From positions 172,687 through 236,686 of the forward strand of contig CAWDAI010000008.1 of NCBI GenBank assembly GCA_963800275.1: DNA of 64,000 nt, written 5' to 3'. Under the pieces are notes generated by a model. The model saw nothing but the letters and a program-made list of their open reading frames with translations. It had not been told where the DNA came from and ran no database searches. Shown here in pieces: positions 25,262 to 33,279 of the stretch. The stretch is from JAFMJV01 sp963800275 (GTDB taxonomy: Bacteria > Chloroflexota > Limnocylindria > Limnocylindrales > CSP1-4). Made by a program: the position numbers and the translations under genes. Within the stretch, counting starts at the first letter, position 1. Every line of letters starts with the position of its first letter.

Positions 25262-25288
25262 ACTTTACCGATACCCCCCGGGAGTATC
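25262..25288 (-). promoter_or_regulatory. trxB promoter with an overlapping 19-bp palindromic operator
   Basis: On the plus strand 25270-25288 reads GATACCCCCCGGGAGTATC, an inverted repeat with 8 of 9 paired positions. The -10 hexamer TAAAGT (minus strand, 25267-25262) lies 2 bases away, and the palindrome fills the -35/-10 spacer, so a bound repressor would block transcription. The ATACCC..GGGTAT layout recalls CsoR/CstR-type metal or persulfide sensors. That assignment is inference. Confidence 0.5.
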
Positions 25289-25323
25289 CACACCTGCATC
25301 GACCGGGCCTGTCCGCGTGATCG

Positions 25324-26235
25324 TCAGGGGAGGGGAGAGGGCGTCCCCAGGCCCTGCAGCTGAGGGATGACGTCGCGCCCGATGAGCTCGAGCTTGGCCA
25401 GGTCTTCCACGCCCCTGATGCCCACGATGGCGTGCTGGGCGCCGGCATCGGCCGCGCCGCCGAGGCGGTCGACGAACGCCGCCGGCGCGATCGAGGCGCC
25501 GGCCCCGTCCGGGCTGATGTCGACCCCTCCCAGGAACGTCTTCTCGATGCGGGCATAGTCGCGTCCGACATCCTCGCAGTGGTCGCGTAGCACCGCGTAC
25601 TTGTGGCGCAGCCGGTCGGGGTCGCTGCCGAAGACGTTGCAGGCGTCGGCAAGACGCGCCACGAGCCGGAGCGTGCGTCGCTCACCCCCGCCGCCGATGA
25701 GGATGGGCGGGTGCGGCCGGCTCAGGGTCTGGGGGCTGTTCAGCGGGTCGGCTGCCTGGTAGTGCCGTCCTTCGTGCGGGCCGCGTTCGCCGGACCAGGC
25801 CGCGCGCGCCAGCTGGACCGTCTCCTCGACCATCTCGAAGCGCGCGCCGAGTGGCGGCATGGGAAAGCCCCAGGCGCGCGACTCATGCTCGTTCCAGGCC
25901 GCACCGAGGCCGAACCAGGCGCGGCCTCCGCTGAGCACGTCGAGCGTGGTCACGGCCTTGATCCACAGACCGGCCTGGCGATAGTGGACGCCCCCGACCA
26001 TCAGGCCCAGGCGCGCACGGCGCGTGTGAGCGGCCAGGTAGCCCAGCGTGGTCATGCCCTCGAGCATGGGCTCGTCGGGTGCCCCGACCGAGCCGATCTG
26101 GAGGAAGTGGTCCATGACCCAGAGGGAGTCGAAGCCGACCTCGTCCGCCGTGCGCACGATGGCCGCCAAGGTGGGCCCGATGCCGGCGTCGCCGCCGGGC
26201 CAGGTGAACGAGCTGATCTGGAGCCCGAGCTTCAT
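25324..26235 (-). CDS. LLM-class F420-dependent oxidoreductase
   Basis: Luciferase-like TIM-barrel enzyme of 303 aa: LGLQISSFTWPGGDAGIGPTL, DSLWVMDHFLQIG, LGLMVGGVHYRQAGLWIKAVTTLDVLSGGRAWFGLGAAWNEHE and PILIGGGGERRTLRLVARLAD. It is clearly homologous to the LLM gene at 10002-10937. TAGACT (26247-26242) lies 6 bases before ATG 26235, giving it its own leaderless promoter in the 53-base gap after cofE. It is next to the F420 operon, which supports F420 as cofactor. The substrate is unknown. Confidence 0.88.
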   Translation of the reverse strand: MKLGLQISSFTWPGGDAGIGPTLAAIVRTADEVGFDSLWVMDHFLQIGSVGAPDEPMLEGMTTLGYLAAHTRRARLGLMVGGVHYRQAGLWIKAVTTLDVLSGGRAWFGLGAAWNEHESRAWGFPMPPLGARFEMVEETVQLARAAWSGERGPHEGRHYQAADPLNSPQTLSRPHPPILIGGGGERRTLRLVARLADACNVFGSDPDRLRHKYAVLRDHCEDVGRDYARIEKTFLGGVDISPDGAGASIAPAAFVDRLGGAADAGAQHAIVGIRGVEDLAKLELIGRDVIPQLQGLGTPSPLP

Positions 26236-26288
26236 GCCTGCAGTCTAGCGAGCCGGCCCGGCCGTCCCTGCCGCGCCGGGACCAGCCC

Positions 26289-27062
26289 CTAGCTGAAGAG
26301 GTCGTGCTCACGCGGCATGACCACGTCGCGAGCGATGGAACCGGGTCCGGGCGGCAGCTGCGCTCCGCGCACGAGCACCGCCGGCTGGCGGCTGGTCTTG
26401 CCCGAGGCCAGCTCGGCGGTCGAGGCCAGCTCGTCGGCCACGGCGACCACGGTCGCGTGCATCTCCCGGCCGTCGGCGTCGGCCCGGCCGCGCAGGTCGT
26501 CGAGCGGCGCGAAGCCGGAGACACCCAGGGCCACGTCGGTGATGCCCACGCGCCAGGGCCGCCCGAACGAATCGCTGACGATCACGCTGACGTCCACGCC
26601 CAGCTCCTCGAGCAGCGCCTGGCGCAGGCCGGTGGCGGAGGCGTCGGGATCTTCCGGCAGCAGGGTGACCACCTCGTCACCGCCGACGTTGGAGGCGTCG
26701 ACGCCGGCGTTGGCACAGACGAAGCCTTGGGCCGTCCGGCTGATGATGATGCCGCGCTCCATGCGCACCACCTCCGCCGTCTCGCGCAGCACGACCTCCA
26801 CCTGGCGCGGGTCCTTGTCCCAGGCACGGGCCCAGTCCACGGCCTCCGGCCGAGGCTCCACCTCGGCCAGGCGTACGATCCGGCCCTCCGCCTTGGAGAC
26901 CACCTTCTGCGTCACCACCAACACGTCGCCGGCCGCCGGCGCCAGCGTGTGGTCGTCGGTCATCAACGTCCACCAGGCTTCCGCCAGGAGCCGACCCAGA
27001 TCATCCCCGGGCCGGATCTCCGGTAGCGCTGGCAGGGGTACCGCGAGCAGTCGCCCGCTCAC
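26289..27062 (-). CDS. cofE: Coenzyme F420-0:L-glutamate ligase (CofE)
   Basis: Adds glutamate residues to F420-0 with GTP. The 257-aa chain has PLPALPEIRPGDDLGRLL, DVLVVTQKVVSKAEGRIV, ARAWDKDPRQVEVVLRETAEVVR, ISRTAQGFVCANAGVDASNV, VIVSDSFGRPWRVGITDVALG and DDLRGRADADGREMHATVVAVADELASTAEL, all CofE/FbiB signatures. It is the single-domain archaeal-type form, without the C-terminal flavin domain of mycobacterial FbiB. The start overlaps the cofC stop by 4 bases. Confidence 0.95.
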   Translation of the reverse strand: MSGRLLAVPLPALPEIRPGDDLGRLLAEAWWTLMTDDHTLAPAAGDVLVVTQKVVSKAEGRIVRLAEVEPRPEAVDWARAWDKDPRQVEVVLRETAEVVRMERGIIISRTAQGFVCANAGVDASNVGGDEVVTLLPEDPDASATGLRQALLEELGVDVSVIVSDSFGRPWRVGITDVALGVSGFAPLDDLRGRADADGREMHATVVAVADELASTAELASGKTSRQPAVLVRGAQLPPGPGSIARDVVMPREHDLFS

Positions 27063-27763
27063 ACCCCGACCTCGTCGGCGGCGGCCCGGCCCAGTCCGGT
27101 GAGGGCCAGCAGCCGGCCGGGCTCGAGCCGCTCCAGGTCGTCGGGCGTATCGAGGTCGAAGCCGAGGTCGCTCCCGCTCACCACCTGCACCGCGGCGCCG
27201 GCGGCGTCGGCGGCGCGCAGGTGAGCCTCGAAGCTGTCGGGGCCGAAGGCAGGTCCGATGGCAGTGGGCGGGTAGAGCAACAGCGCGTTGGTCCCGCCGC
27301 CGGCGTCGGCGGGCACGATCGTGACCAGCGAGCCACCCGCGGCCGCGGCCAGCCCCGCGTCCGCGGCCAGCAGCAGCTGGTCGAGCGAGGCCACGTCGAG
27401 GAGCGGCAGGTCACCCGGCAGCACCAGCACGCTGGCGGCGCCCTCGGCCCGCGCCGCGCTGATGCCAAGGGCGATGCCGGCGTTGAGGCCCTCGCCCACC
27501 TGCCGGTGCACACGCACCTCCACGCCGGCCTGGCGGGTGGCCGCGTCGAGCACCGGGTCGGGGCTGACCAGGTGGATGCGGCCGCACACGTCCCAGCGGC
27601 CCAGCACCTGCACGGTGTGGAGCAGCATGCCCAGCACGAGCTCCTCGCGCTCCTCGGCATCGAGCGCCTCACCCAGGCGGGCCTTGCCGCCGGAGACGGT
27701 GCGCATGGGCAGCACGACGTGGACGGGCTCGAGCGCGGTCGGGGGCACGGGCGGCATGGTCAT
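27059..27763 (-). CDS. cofC: Guanylyltransferase of F420 biosynthesis (CofC)
   Basis: Activates 2-phospholactate, phosphoenolpyruvate or a related acid with GTP for transfer by CofD. The 234-aa product has the nucleotidyltransferase start VHVVLPMRTVSGGKARLGEALDAEER, VLVLPGDLPLLDVASLDQLL and a C-terminal GSDLGFDLDTPDDLERLE, as in CofC. ATG 27763 (MTMPPVPPT) is the start. The same frame is open without a stop back through the 3' part of cofD, but that part is out of frame for CofD, so this is not a genuine fusion. Which acid is used cannot be read from the sequence. Confidence 0.9.
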   Translation of the reverse strand: MTMPPVPPTALEPVHVVLPMRTVSGGKARLGEALDAEEREELVLGMLLHTVQVLGRWDVCGRIHLVSPDPVLDAATRQAGVEVRVHRQVGEGLNAGIALGISAARAEGAASVLVLPGDLPLLDVASLDQLLLAADAGLAAAAGGSLVTIVPADAGGGTNALLLYPPTAIGPAFGPDSFEAHLRAADAAGAAVQVVSGSDLGFDLDTPDDLERLEPGRLLALTGLGRAAADEVGV

Positions 27764-27792
27764 CGTCGCCTGATGGTAGTCGGCAGCGCCGC

Positions 27793-28780
27793 TCAACGAG
27801 GCAGGTAGGCCTCGAGCAGCGCCTCCGCCAGGACGTGGCGGTCGGCGTACGAGCGCATGACCGTGGGCAGCAGCTGCACCCGCGTGCCGGTGGCACGCAG
27901 CAGCTTCCGCCTCGCGCGCATCGATCTGGTCGAGCACGAAGACGTCCACCAGTCCCGGATGTGCCTCCTGGTAGTGGCGCACGACACCAGTGGCCGAGGC
28001 GCTGCCGCCCAGCGATTCGAGCATGCGCGCCGCCGGGCCGCGAAGCGCAGCCCCACCCACCACCGGGCTCACCGCGATCACCGGGGCCGAGGCGGCCGCG
28101 AAGGCTTCCGCCATGCCGGGCAGGGCCAGGATCGTGCCCACCGAGACGAAGGGGTTCGAGGGTGCGATGACGATCAGCTCGGCCTCGGCGAGGGCGGCCA
28201 TGACCTCCGCGGTGGGGGCGGCCGCATCGATCCCCCGCCGGCGGATCTCCAGCACCGTGTCCTGCTGGCCGCGACGCACGAAGTAGTCCTGGAAGGCCAG
28301 CCAGCCGTCGGGTGTGCGGACGTCCGTCCGCACCGGCGCATCGCTCATGGGCAGGAGCCGCGCCGGAACCTCCAGGGCGGCCGTCAGCTCGGCCGTCGCC
28401 TGCGTGAGCGTGCGCCCGGCGCGCAGCAGCTCGGTGCGGCGGACGTGAGTGGCCAGGTCCCGGTCACCCAGCCGGAACCAGGTCTCCGCGCCGTAGCGCG
28501 CGAGCATCTCCGAGCTCGTCCAGGTCTCGTCGCGGACACCCCAGCCGGTGTCGTCGTTGGCCAGGCCCGCGAGCGTGTACATGACCGTGTCCAGGTCGGG
28601 CGAGACGGCCAAACCGTGCAGCTCCAGGTCGTCCCCGGTGTTGACGATGACCGACAGCGCCAGCGCAGCCTCGCCGCGCTCGGCACGGTCGGCCGATGCC
28701 AGGGCCAGGCCGTGGCTGAGCTTGGCCCCGCCGTAGCCACCGGCGAGGACCGTGACCGGTCGGTCGGCCGCTCTGCTCAC
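27793..28780 (-). CDS. cofD: 2-phospho-L-lactate/PEP transferase CofD, with a frame break near 27900
   Basis: Joins the activated acid to the deazaflavin Fo to make (dehydro)F420-0. From ATG 28780 the frame gives VTVLAGGYGGAKLSHGLALA, VIVNTGDDLELHGLAVSPDLDTVMYTLAGL, WFRLGDRDLATHVRR, VRTDVRTPDGWLAFQDYFVRR and VIAPSNPFVSVGTILALPGM, all CofD motifs. After FVLDQIDAREAE the correct C-terminus continues in another frame, RATGTRVQLLPTVMRS and then to a TGA at 27793-27795. One extra base near 27900 explains the shift. It is either an assembly error or a damaged gene. The start overlaps the upstream PPOX gene by 4 bases. Confidence 0.88.
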
Positions 28781-29193
28781 CGATCGTGGTGCTCGATGAC
28801 TCGCTCGGGCCGGAGCAGGAAGCTGATCCGCTGCTGCCGCGCGAAGACCTCGCGCACGATGCGTTCCGCCTCCGCCGGGTCGTGCGCCTTGTAGCGGCGC
28901 GCCATCTCGGCGATGTCAGCCTGGGCCGTGGCCTGGTCGGTCACGGTCTCGACGCTGCCGCCGACGCTGACCCACTCGTAGCCATCCTCCACCAGCAGGT
29001 TGCAGCGCGGATCGCGCAGCAGGTTGGTGGGCCAGGCGCGGCCGACGCGGGAGTTGACCACGATCGCGTCGCCACGCAACAGGAACCACACGACCACCTG
29101 GTGGATGGCACCATCGGAGCCGGTGGTAGCGAGGGTGCCGAAGCGGGGCCTGCCCTCGAGCAGCGCGCGCGGCCGACCCGTGATCCTGGTCAA
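28777..29193 (-). CDS. PPOX-class F420-dependent oxidoreductase, first gene of the F420 operon
   Basis: Split beta-barrel flavin/deazaflavin enzyme of 138 aa: ALLEGRPRFGTLATTGSDGAIHQVVVWFLLRGDAIVVNSRVGRAWPTNLLRDPRCNLLV and later ARRYKAHDPAEAERI. The size and GRPRFGTLAT context match F420-dependent members of the pyridoxamine-oxidase superfamily. The start is TTG 29193, with GGGGAGG about 8 bases upstream; the frame is open further but codes low-complexity residues. It overlaps cofD by 4 bases, so a user enzyme and three biosynthetic genes form one operon. Confidence 0.87.
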   Translation of the reverse strand: MTRITGRPRALLEGRPRFGTLATTGSDGAIHQVVVWFLLRGDAIVVNSRVGRAWPTNLLRDPRCNLLVEDGYEWVSVGGSVETVTDQATAQADIAEMARRYKAHDPAEAERIVREVFARQQRISFLLRPERVIEHHDR

Positions 29194-29363
29194 GCGAAGA
29201 ACCTCCCCATCCGACGACGACGTTCGCTTCGATGATACGGGTGCCCGCCGCTCCTGAGAACCTTCGTCGGCCAGACTGCGGCAGCCGGACGTGAGCGTGC
29301 TCGACAGGCCGCTAGACTGACCTCCACACCGCAGCAATCACGGCCACCGCCGGGGAGGGAACG

Positions 29364-30110
29364 ATGTCGCAGATCCACCTTCGCGCCGAAGCCGGCGAGT
29401 ACGCGCCCTTGGTGCTGTTGCCGGGTGACCCCAACCGGGCCACGCGGATCGCCGAGCTCTTCGACGGCGGCCTGGAGCAGAGCCGCCTGGTCAACGACCA
29501 TCGCGGCATGCTCGGCTACACCGGCACCTACCAGGGTCAGCCGGTGAGCGTGCAGACCTCGGGCATGGGCACGCCGTCGATCGCCATCGTGGTGGAAGAG
29601 CTGCTCAACCTGGGCGCGAAGCGTCTGGTGCGTGTGGGCACGACCGGTGGCATCGGGCGCGGCGTGCATGCGACCGACCTCGTGGTCGCGACCTCGGCCA
29701 CGCCGGCCGACGGCAGCACCCTCACCTACCTTCACGGCGACCCCTACGCGCCGGTCGCCGACTTCGAGCTGACGCGGGCGCTCGTGGATGCCGCCAAGGC
29801 CGCCGGCATCGAGCCGCACGTCGGCCCGGTCCTGACCGTCGACGTCTTCTACAACCCTGATCCCGACTACGTGCCCAAGTGGCGCGCACGCGGCATCCTC
29901 AGCGTGGAGATGGAGGCTGCCGTCCTCTTCACCCTGGCCGCTCGCGCCTATGCCGCGGGCGACGACGTGCGGGCAGCCTGCATCCTCACCGTCAGCGACA
30001 CCATGTCGGAGGAAGAGGACATCGGCGACACCTACCTCTCGCTCGACGCGCTCGAGCAGGCGACCGACCAGATGATCCGCGTCGCCCTGGAGGCAGGACT
30101 CACCGTCTAG
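29364..30110 (+). CDS. deoD: Purine nucleoside phosphorylase (DeoD type)
   Basis: Phosphorolyses (deoxy)nucleosides to base and (deoxy)ribose 1-phosphate. The 248-aa product has VLLPGDPNRATRIAELFDG, VSVQTSGMGTPSIAIVVEELLNLGAKRLVRVGTTGGIG, GILSVEMEAAVLF (sugar-binding Met-Glu) and TVSDTMSEEE with the catalytic Asp. The closest alternative is uridine phosphorylase. GGGGAGGG lies about 5 bases before ATG 29364; a TAGACT at 29313-29318 may be its -10. Its product could supply deoxyribose phosphate to the DeoC microcompartment, although no phosphopentomutase is in view. Confidence 0.9.
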   Translation: MSQIHLRAEAGEYAPLVLLPGDPNRATRIAELFDGGLEQSRLVNDHRGMLGYTGTYQGQPVSVQTSGMGTPSIAIVVEELLNLGAKRLVRVGTTGGIGRGVHATDLVVATSATPADGSTLTYLHGDPYAPVADFELTRALVDAAKAAGIEPHVGPVLTVDVFYNPDPDYVPKWRARGILSVEMEAAVLFTLAARAYAAGDDVRAACILTVSDTMSEEEDIGDTYLSLDALEQATDQMIRVALEAGLTV

Positions 30111-30917
30111 ATGCCGACCGCACTCGCGATCCCGGTCGGTATCAACCTCAAGTCGATCGGGGTCGAGACCGCGTGGTGGCTGGAGGCGGCCCGACAGGCG
30201 GAGCGGGCGGGCTTCACGACCGCCTGGATCTGGGACCACTTCATCAGCCGCGGCGAGCTGACCGACCCGCTGCTGGCCTGCTGGCCCATGCTCACCGCCG
30301 CCGCCGTCAGCACCAGCCGCATCCACGTGGGCTCGTTCGTGGCCAACAACCTCAACGTCCATCCCGCGGTGCTGGCCAACATCGTGGGCACGATGGCCGC
30401 CCTCGCACCCGGCCGCGTGGAGCTGGGCATCGGCATCGGCGGCCACCCCTCGGAGCACGAGGCCTACGGTATCGACTTCCCGCCGGCGGCCGAGCGGGCT
30501 GCGCGCCTGGAGGAGGCCATCGCGGTGCTGCGCGCCCTCTTCACGGGCGGGCCCGTCGACCATGACGGCCGCTACTACCAGCTGCGCGAGGCCTATGCCT
30601 ACCCGCGCCCCGAGCCGGTGCCGCGGATCATCGTGGCCGGGCGGCACCCGGCCGGGGCGAGACTGGCAGCCCGTGCGGGCGACGGCTGGACCACCTTCGC
30701 GGACGCCTACCGCCACCTGCGCCCGTCCTTCGAGAGGGAGCTCGATCGGGCCGGCCGCTCGCCCGGCGAGGTGGCCGTGGTGGTGGCACTGGAGAGCAAG
30801 GAGATCGACGAGCCGCTGGCGATCGTGGCCGAGCGCTGGGCCGAGGCCGGTGCCACCGAGCTGGTCGTTCACGACGTCTCGCCCGAGCGGCTGGAGCGGA
30901 TCCTGGCGCTTCTATGA
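30111..30917 (+). CDS. LLM-class F420-dependent oxidoreductase
   Basis: Third luciferase-like enzyme, 268 aa: AIPVGINLKSIGVETAWWLEAARQAERAGFTTAWIWDHF, IHVGSFVANNLNVHPAVLANIVGTMAALAPGRVELGIGIGGHPSEHEAYGI and VPRIIVAGRHPAGARLAARAGDGW. It is more divergent from the other two than they are from each other. ATG 30111 follows directly after the deoD stop, so it is co-translated with deoD. The substrate is unknown. Confidence 0.87.
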   Translation: MPTALAIPVGINLKSIGVETAWWLEAARQAERAGFTTAWIWDHFISRGELTDPLLACWPMLTAAAVSTSRIHVGSFVANNLNVHPAVLANIVGTMAALAPGRVELGIGIGGHPSEHEAYGIDFPPAAERAARLEEAIAVLRALFTGGPVDHDGRYYQLREAYAYPRPEPVPRIIVAGRHPAGARLAARAGDGWTTFADAYRHLRPSFERELDRAGRSPGEVAVVVALESKEIDEPLAIVAERWAEAGATELVVHDVSPERLERILALL

Positions 30918-30963
30918 GCGCGGTGGTGACAATTCACCATCACGCGCGCTACTCTCTGGCCTG

Positions 30964-31485
30964 ATGACCCACACTGCGAACCCGGCTGAAGCCACGGGGG
31001 ATCACGGCTTCCTCGCTCCCGTCGAGGGCGGGCACCCAGTGGACCACTGCTTCCGCTGCGGGGTCGAGACCCCGCCCGGCGTGGGGCTCTGCGAGATCCA
31101 CAACCGGGGACACCTATCCGGGCCCAGCTCGACACAGATGCACGCGACGATCTTCATCGGCGTGGCCATCGGCGTCATCGCCTTCTTCTTCCTGGCCAGC
31201 CTGCTGGTCACCACGACGGGGCCTTTTGGCACGGCCGTGACCTCCATCGTGGCGGGGTCGGACGGCAGCGTGGCGCTGGCCTACACCGTGACCAATGAAG
31301 GCGACCGCCAGGGCGTCGCCGACTGCCGGGTGACCCGGGATGGGGTGCCCCGCTCGGACGACCTGGCCTTCCGGACCGCGGCCCTGCCGGCGGGCCAGAG
31401 CGTGACCTTCGAACGCCAGCTGGCGGCCCCGCCGGAGGGTTCGGCGGGCTATGACCCCGAAGCCCTCACCATCGTCTGCGACTGA
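30964..31485 (+). CDS. Single-pass membrane protein with N-terminal zinc-ribbon-like motif
   Basis: I do not recognise a named family. The 173-aa chain has a cytoplasmic head with HCFRCGVETPPGVGLCEIH (C-x2-C then C-x3-H spacing, residues ~27-45) that may bind zinc, a strong membrane helix (IFIGVAIGVIAFFFLASLLV, about 61-80), and an external beta-rich domain with VALAYTVTNEGDRQGVADCRV that resembles FxLYD-type domains, including two cysteines. ATG 30964 follows TACTCT (30950-30955) by 8 bases, a leaderless pattern. It may be a small envelope sensor or chaperone. Confidence 0.7.
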   Translation: MTHTANPAEATGDHGFLAPVEGGHPVDHCFRCGVETPPGVGLCEIHNRGHLSGPSSTQMHATIFIGVAIGVIAFFFLASLLVTTTGPFGTAVTSIVAGSDGSVALAYTVTNEGDRQGVADCRVTRDGVPRSDDLAFRTAALPAGQSVTFERQLAAPPEGSAGYDPEALTIVCD

Positions 31486-31546
31486 GGGCACGCCGCGGCC
31501 GGGCGCTCACGGCCACGTCGCCGAGCTGACCCGTTAGCATCAACGA

Positions 31547-32335
31547 GTGCCCGATCTCGACCTTGCCCACGAGCTGACCGTCGCCTCCGCTGCCGCCCGT
31601 CTTGCCGGCCGCATCCAGATGGACCTCTACGAGCGTCTGGAGGTGGTCGACTACAAGGGCGAGAAGGACGTGGTCACCGAGGCTGATCACCGCAGCGAGG
31701 AGGCCATCCTCGAGAGGATCGGCGCTGCCTTCCCGGATGACGCCTTCCTGGCCGAGGAATCGGGCGAGTCGGGTGAGCTGACCGAGCGACTGTGGGTGGT
31801 CGACCCGCTCGACGGCACCGTCAACTACGCCAACGGTATCCCCTTCTTCGCGGTCAGCATCGGCCTCGTCGTGGAGGGCCGGCCGGTCCTCGGTGTGATC
31901 TACGACCCGAGCCGCGGTGAGCTCTTCAGCGCCGTCAGCGGAGATGGCGCGCGCCTCGACGGCCGCCCGGTCCGGGTGCCGGCTGGCAAGCGTCTGGTCG
32001 ATTCGGTGGTCAGCCTGGGCCTGCCTACGAGCGGCTTCGGGCGCCAGTACCGCGAGATCCGCCGGCAGGTCCGCATCACTCGCGCCATGGGCAGCGCGGC
32101 GCTTTCGCTGGCATACCTCGCCAACGGTCGCTTCGATGCCTACGTGCAGTGGTCCAAGCTGTCGCTGTGGGACATCTGCGCCGCGGGCATCATCGCGATC
32201 GAGGCCGGTGCCACGGTGACCTCGGCCCTGGGCGACACCTGGTTCGGCCTGGGCCTGCCGGCCAAGTCGATCGGCATCGTCGCCGCCGCGCCCCAGCACC
32301 ACCGGACCCTGGTCGAGCTGCTCAACGCGGACTGA
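31547..32335 (+). CDS. suhB: Inositol monophosphatase-family phosphatase (SuhB-like)
   Basis: Mg2+-dependent phosphatase of 262 aa acting on inositol phosphate, fructose 1,6-bisphosphate, PAP or histidinol phosphate, depending on the member. Metal-site motifs are GEKDVVTEADHRSEE, the Glu pair in FLAEESGE, WVVDPLDGTVNYANGIPFF, and WDICAAGIIAIEAGA. The start is GTG 31547 with TAGCAT (31535-31540) 6 bases upstream, so it is likely leaderless. Which substrate is used cannot be decided. Confidence 0.9.
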   Translation: MPDLDLAHELTVASAAARLAGRIQMDLYERLEVVDYKGEKDVVTEADHRSEEAILERIGAAFPDDAFLAEESGESGELTERLWVVDPLDGTVNYANGIPFFAVSIGLVVEGRPVLGVIYDPSRGELFSAVSGDGARLDGRPVRVPAGKRLVDSVVSLGLPTSGFGRQYREIRRQVRITRAMGSAALSLAYLANGRFDAYVQWSKLSLWDICAAGIIAIEAGATVTSALGDTWFGLGLPAKSIGIVAAAPQHHRTLVELLNAD

Positions 32336-32367
32336 CCCCGGGAAGCGGGCGCGGTCCCTCCTGCCGC

Positions 32368-33247
32368 CTAGTCGTGCCTCGGCACGCGCTGCCAGGAGCC
32401 GCGGTGCCCGCAGACGCGCCGCCAGGGCCCCGAAGGCGGGCTCGTCCACGCCACGCCAGCGCAGCCCGTCGGGGTCCTCCTGCGGGATGGGGGCGTCGAG
32501 CCGGAGGGTGGCCAGCTCGCGGAAGAGGAGGGCATCCGCCCGTCCGGCGCGCAGCGCTCCGGCCAGCGACGCCGCTCCGCGGACCTTGAGGTCCCACGCG
32601 GCCGCCGAGTCGGGGATCTCCTCGAGGTGGGGGTATCGCGAGAGCACCGCAGCCGCCGACTTGGCGCCCCAGCCGGGCAGCCCCGGGAAGCCGTCGGCCG
32701 CGTCTCCGACCAGGGCCAGGTAGTCGGGGATGGACGACGGCCGCACGCCGAACTTGCCGGCCACGCCGTCGGCATCGTAGAAGCGGCCCTGTCTCCGATC
32801 GAAGGTGACCACGTGCCCATCTTCACGCACACACTGGGCCATGTCCTTGTCCGGGGAGAGGATGACCACACGCTCCACCCCGGGATGCTTCGCGAAGCGA
32901 GCCGCCGCCGCGGCGAGACCATCGTCCGCCTCGAACTCGACCATGGGCCAGACGACGACGCCCAGCGCACGCAGGGCGTCCTCCAGCAGGGGGAACTGCG
33001 CGAGCAGCTCGGGCGGCATGCCCTCGTCGGTCTTGTAGCCCGCGTAACGCTCGTTGCGCCAGGAGTGGATGACGTGGTCGGTGGCGCAGCCGAGGTGGGT
33101 CACGCCCTCGTCGCGCAGCAGCGACAGGACCGACTCCACGACGCCGAGGGTCGCGGCTACCGGCTCACCATCGAGGCCCTTGTGCGGCGGCCGCCCGAAG
33201 TGCGACCGGAAGAGCTCGTAGGTGCCGTCGAGCAAGTGGATCTGCAT
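32368..33247 (-). CDS. 5'-3' exonuclease (PolA N-domain-like), frame break near the 3' end
   Basis: Flap-type nuclease without a polymerase domain. From ATG 33247: IHLLDGTYELFRSHFG, HVIHSWRNERYAGYKTDEGMPPELLAQFPLLEDAL, VEFEADDGLAAAA, VVILSPDKDMAQCV and the helix-hairpin-helix-like DYLALVGDAADGFPGLPGWGAKSAAAVL. The metal-binding Asp residues are present. Near the end the frame runs through LAARLRAPRLLAARAEAR without stopping and would continue antisense through all of suhB. A single-base shift between about 32370 and 32395 gives the expected ending with VPR and a TAG at 32370-32368. Confidence 0.8.
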
Positions 33248-33279
33248 GCCGTGCCGCTGGCCGGTCGGCGGCCGCTGGG

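Noticed and set aside
27059..28780. A bifunctional CofD-CofC fusion protein
   Set aside because: The CofD C-terminus and stop are in another frame and CofC has its own start, so the fusion depends on a one-base break near 27900.
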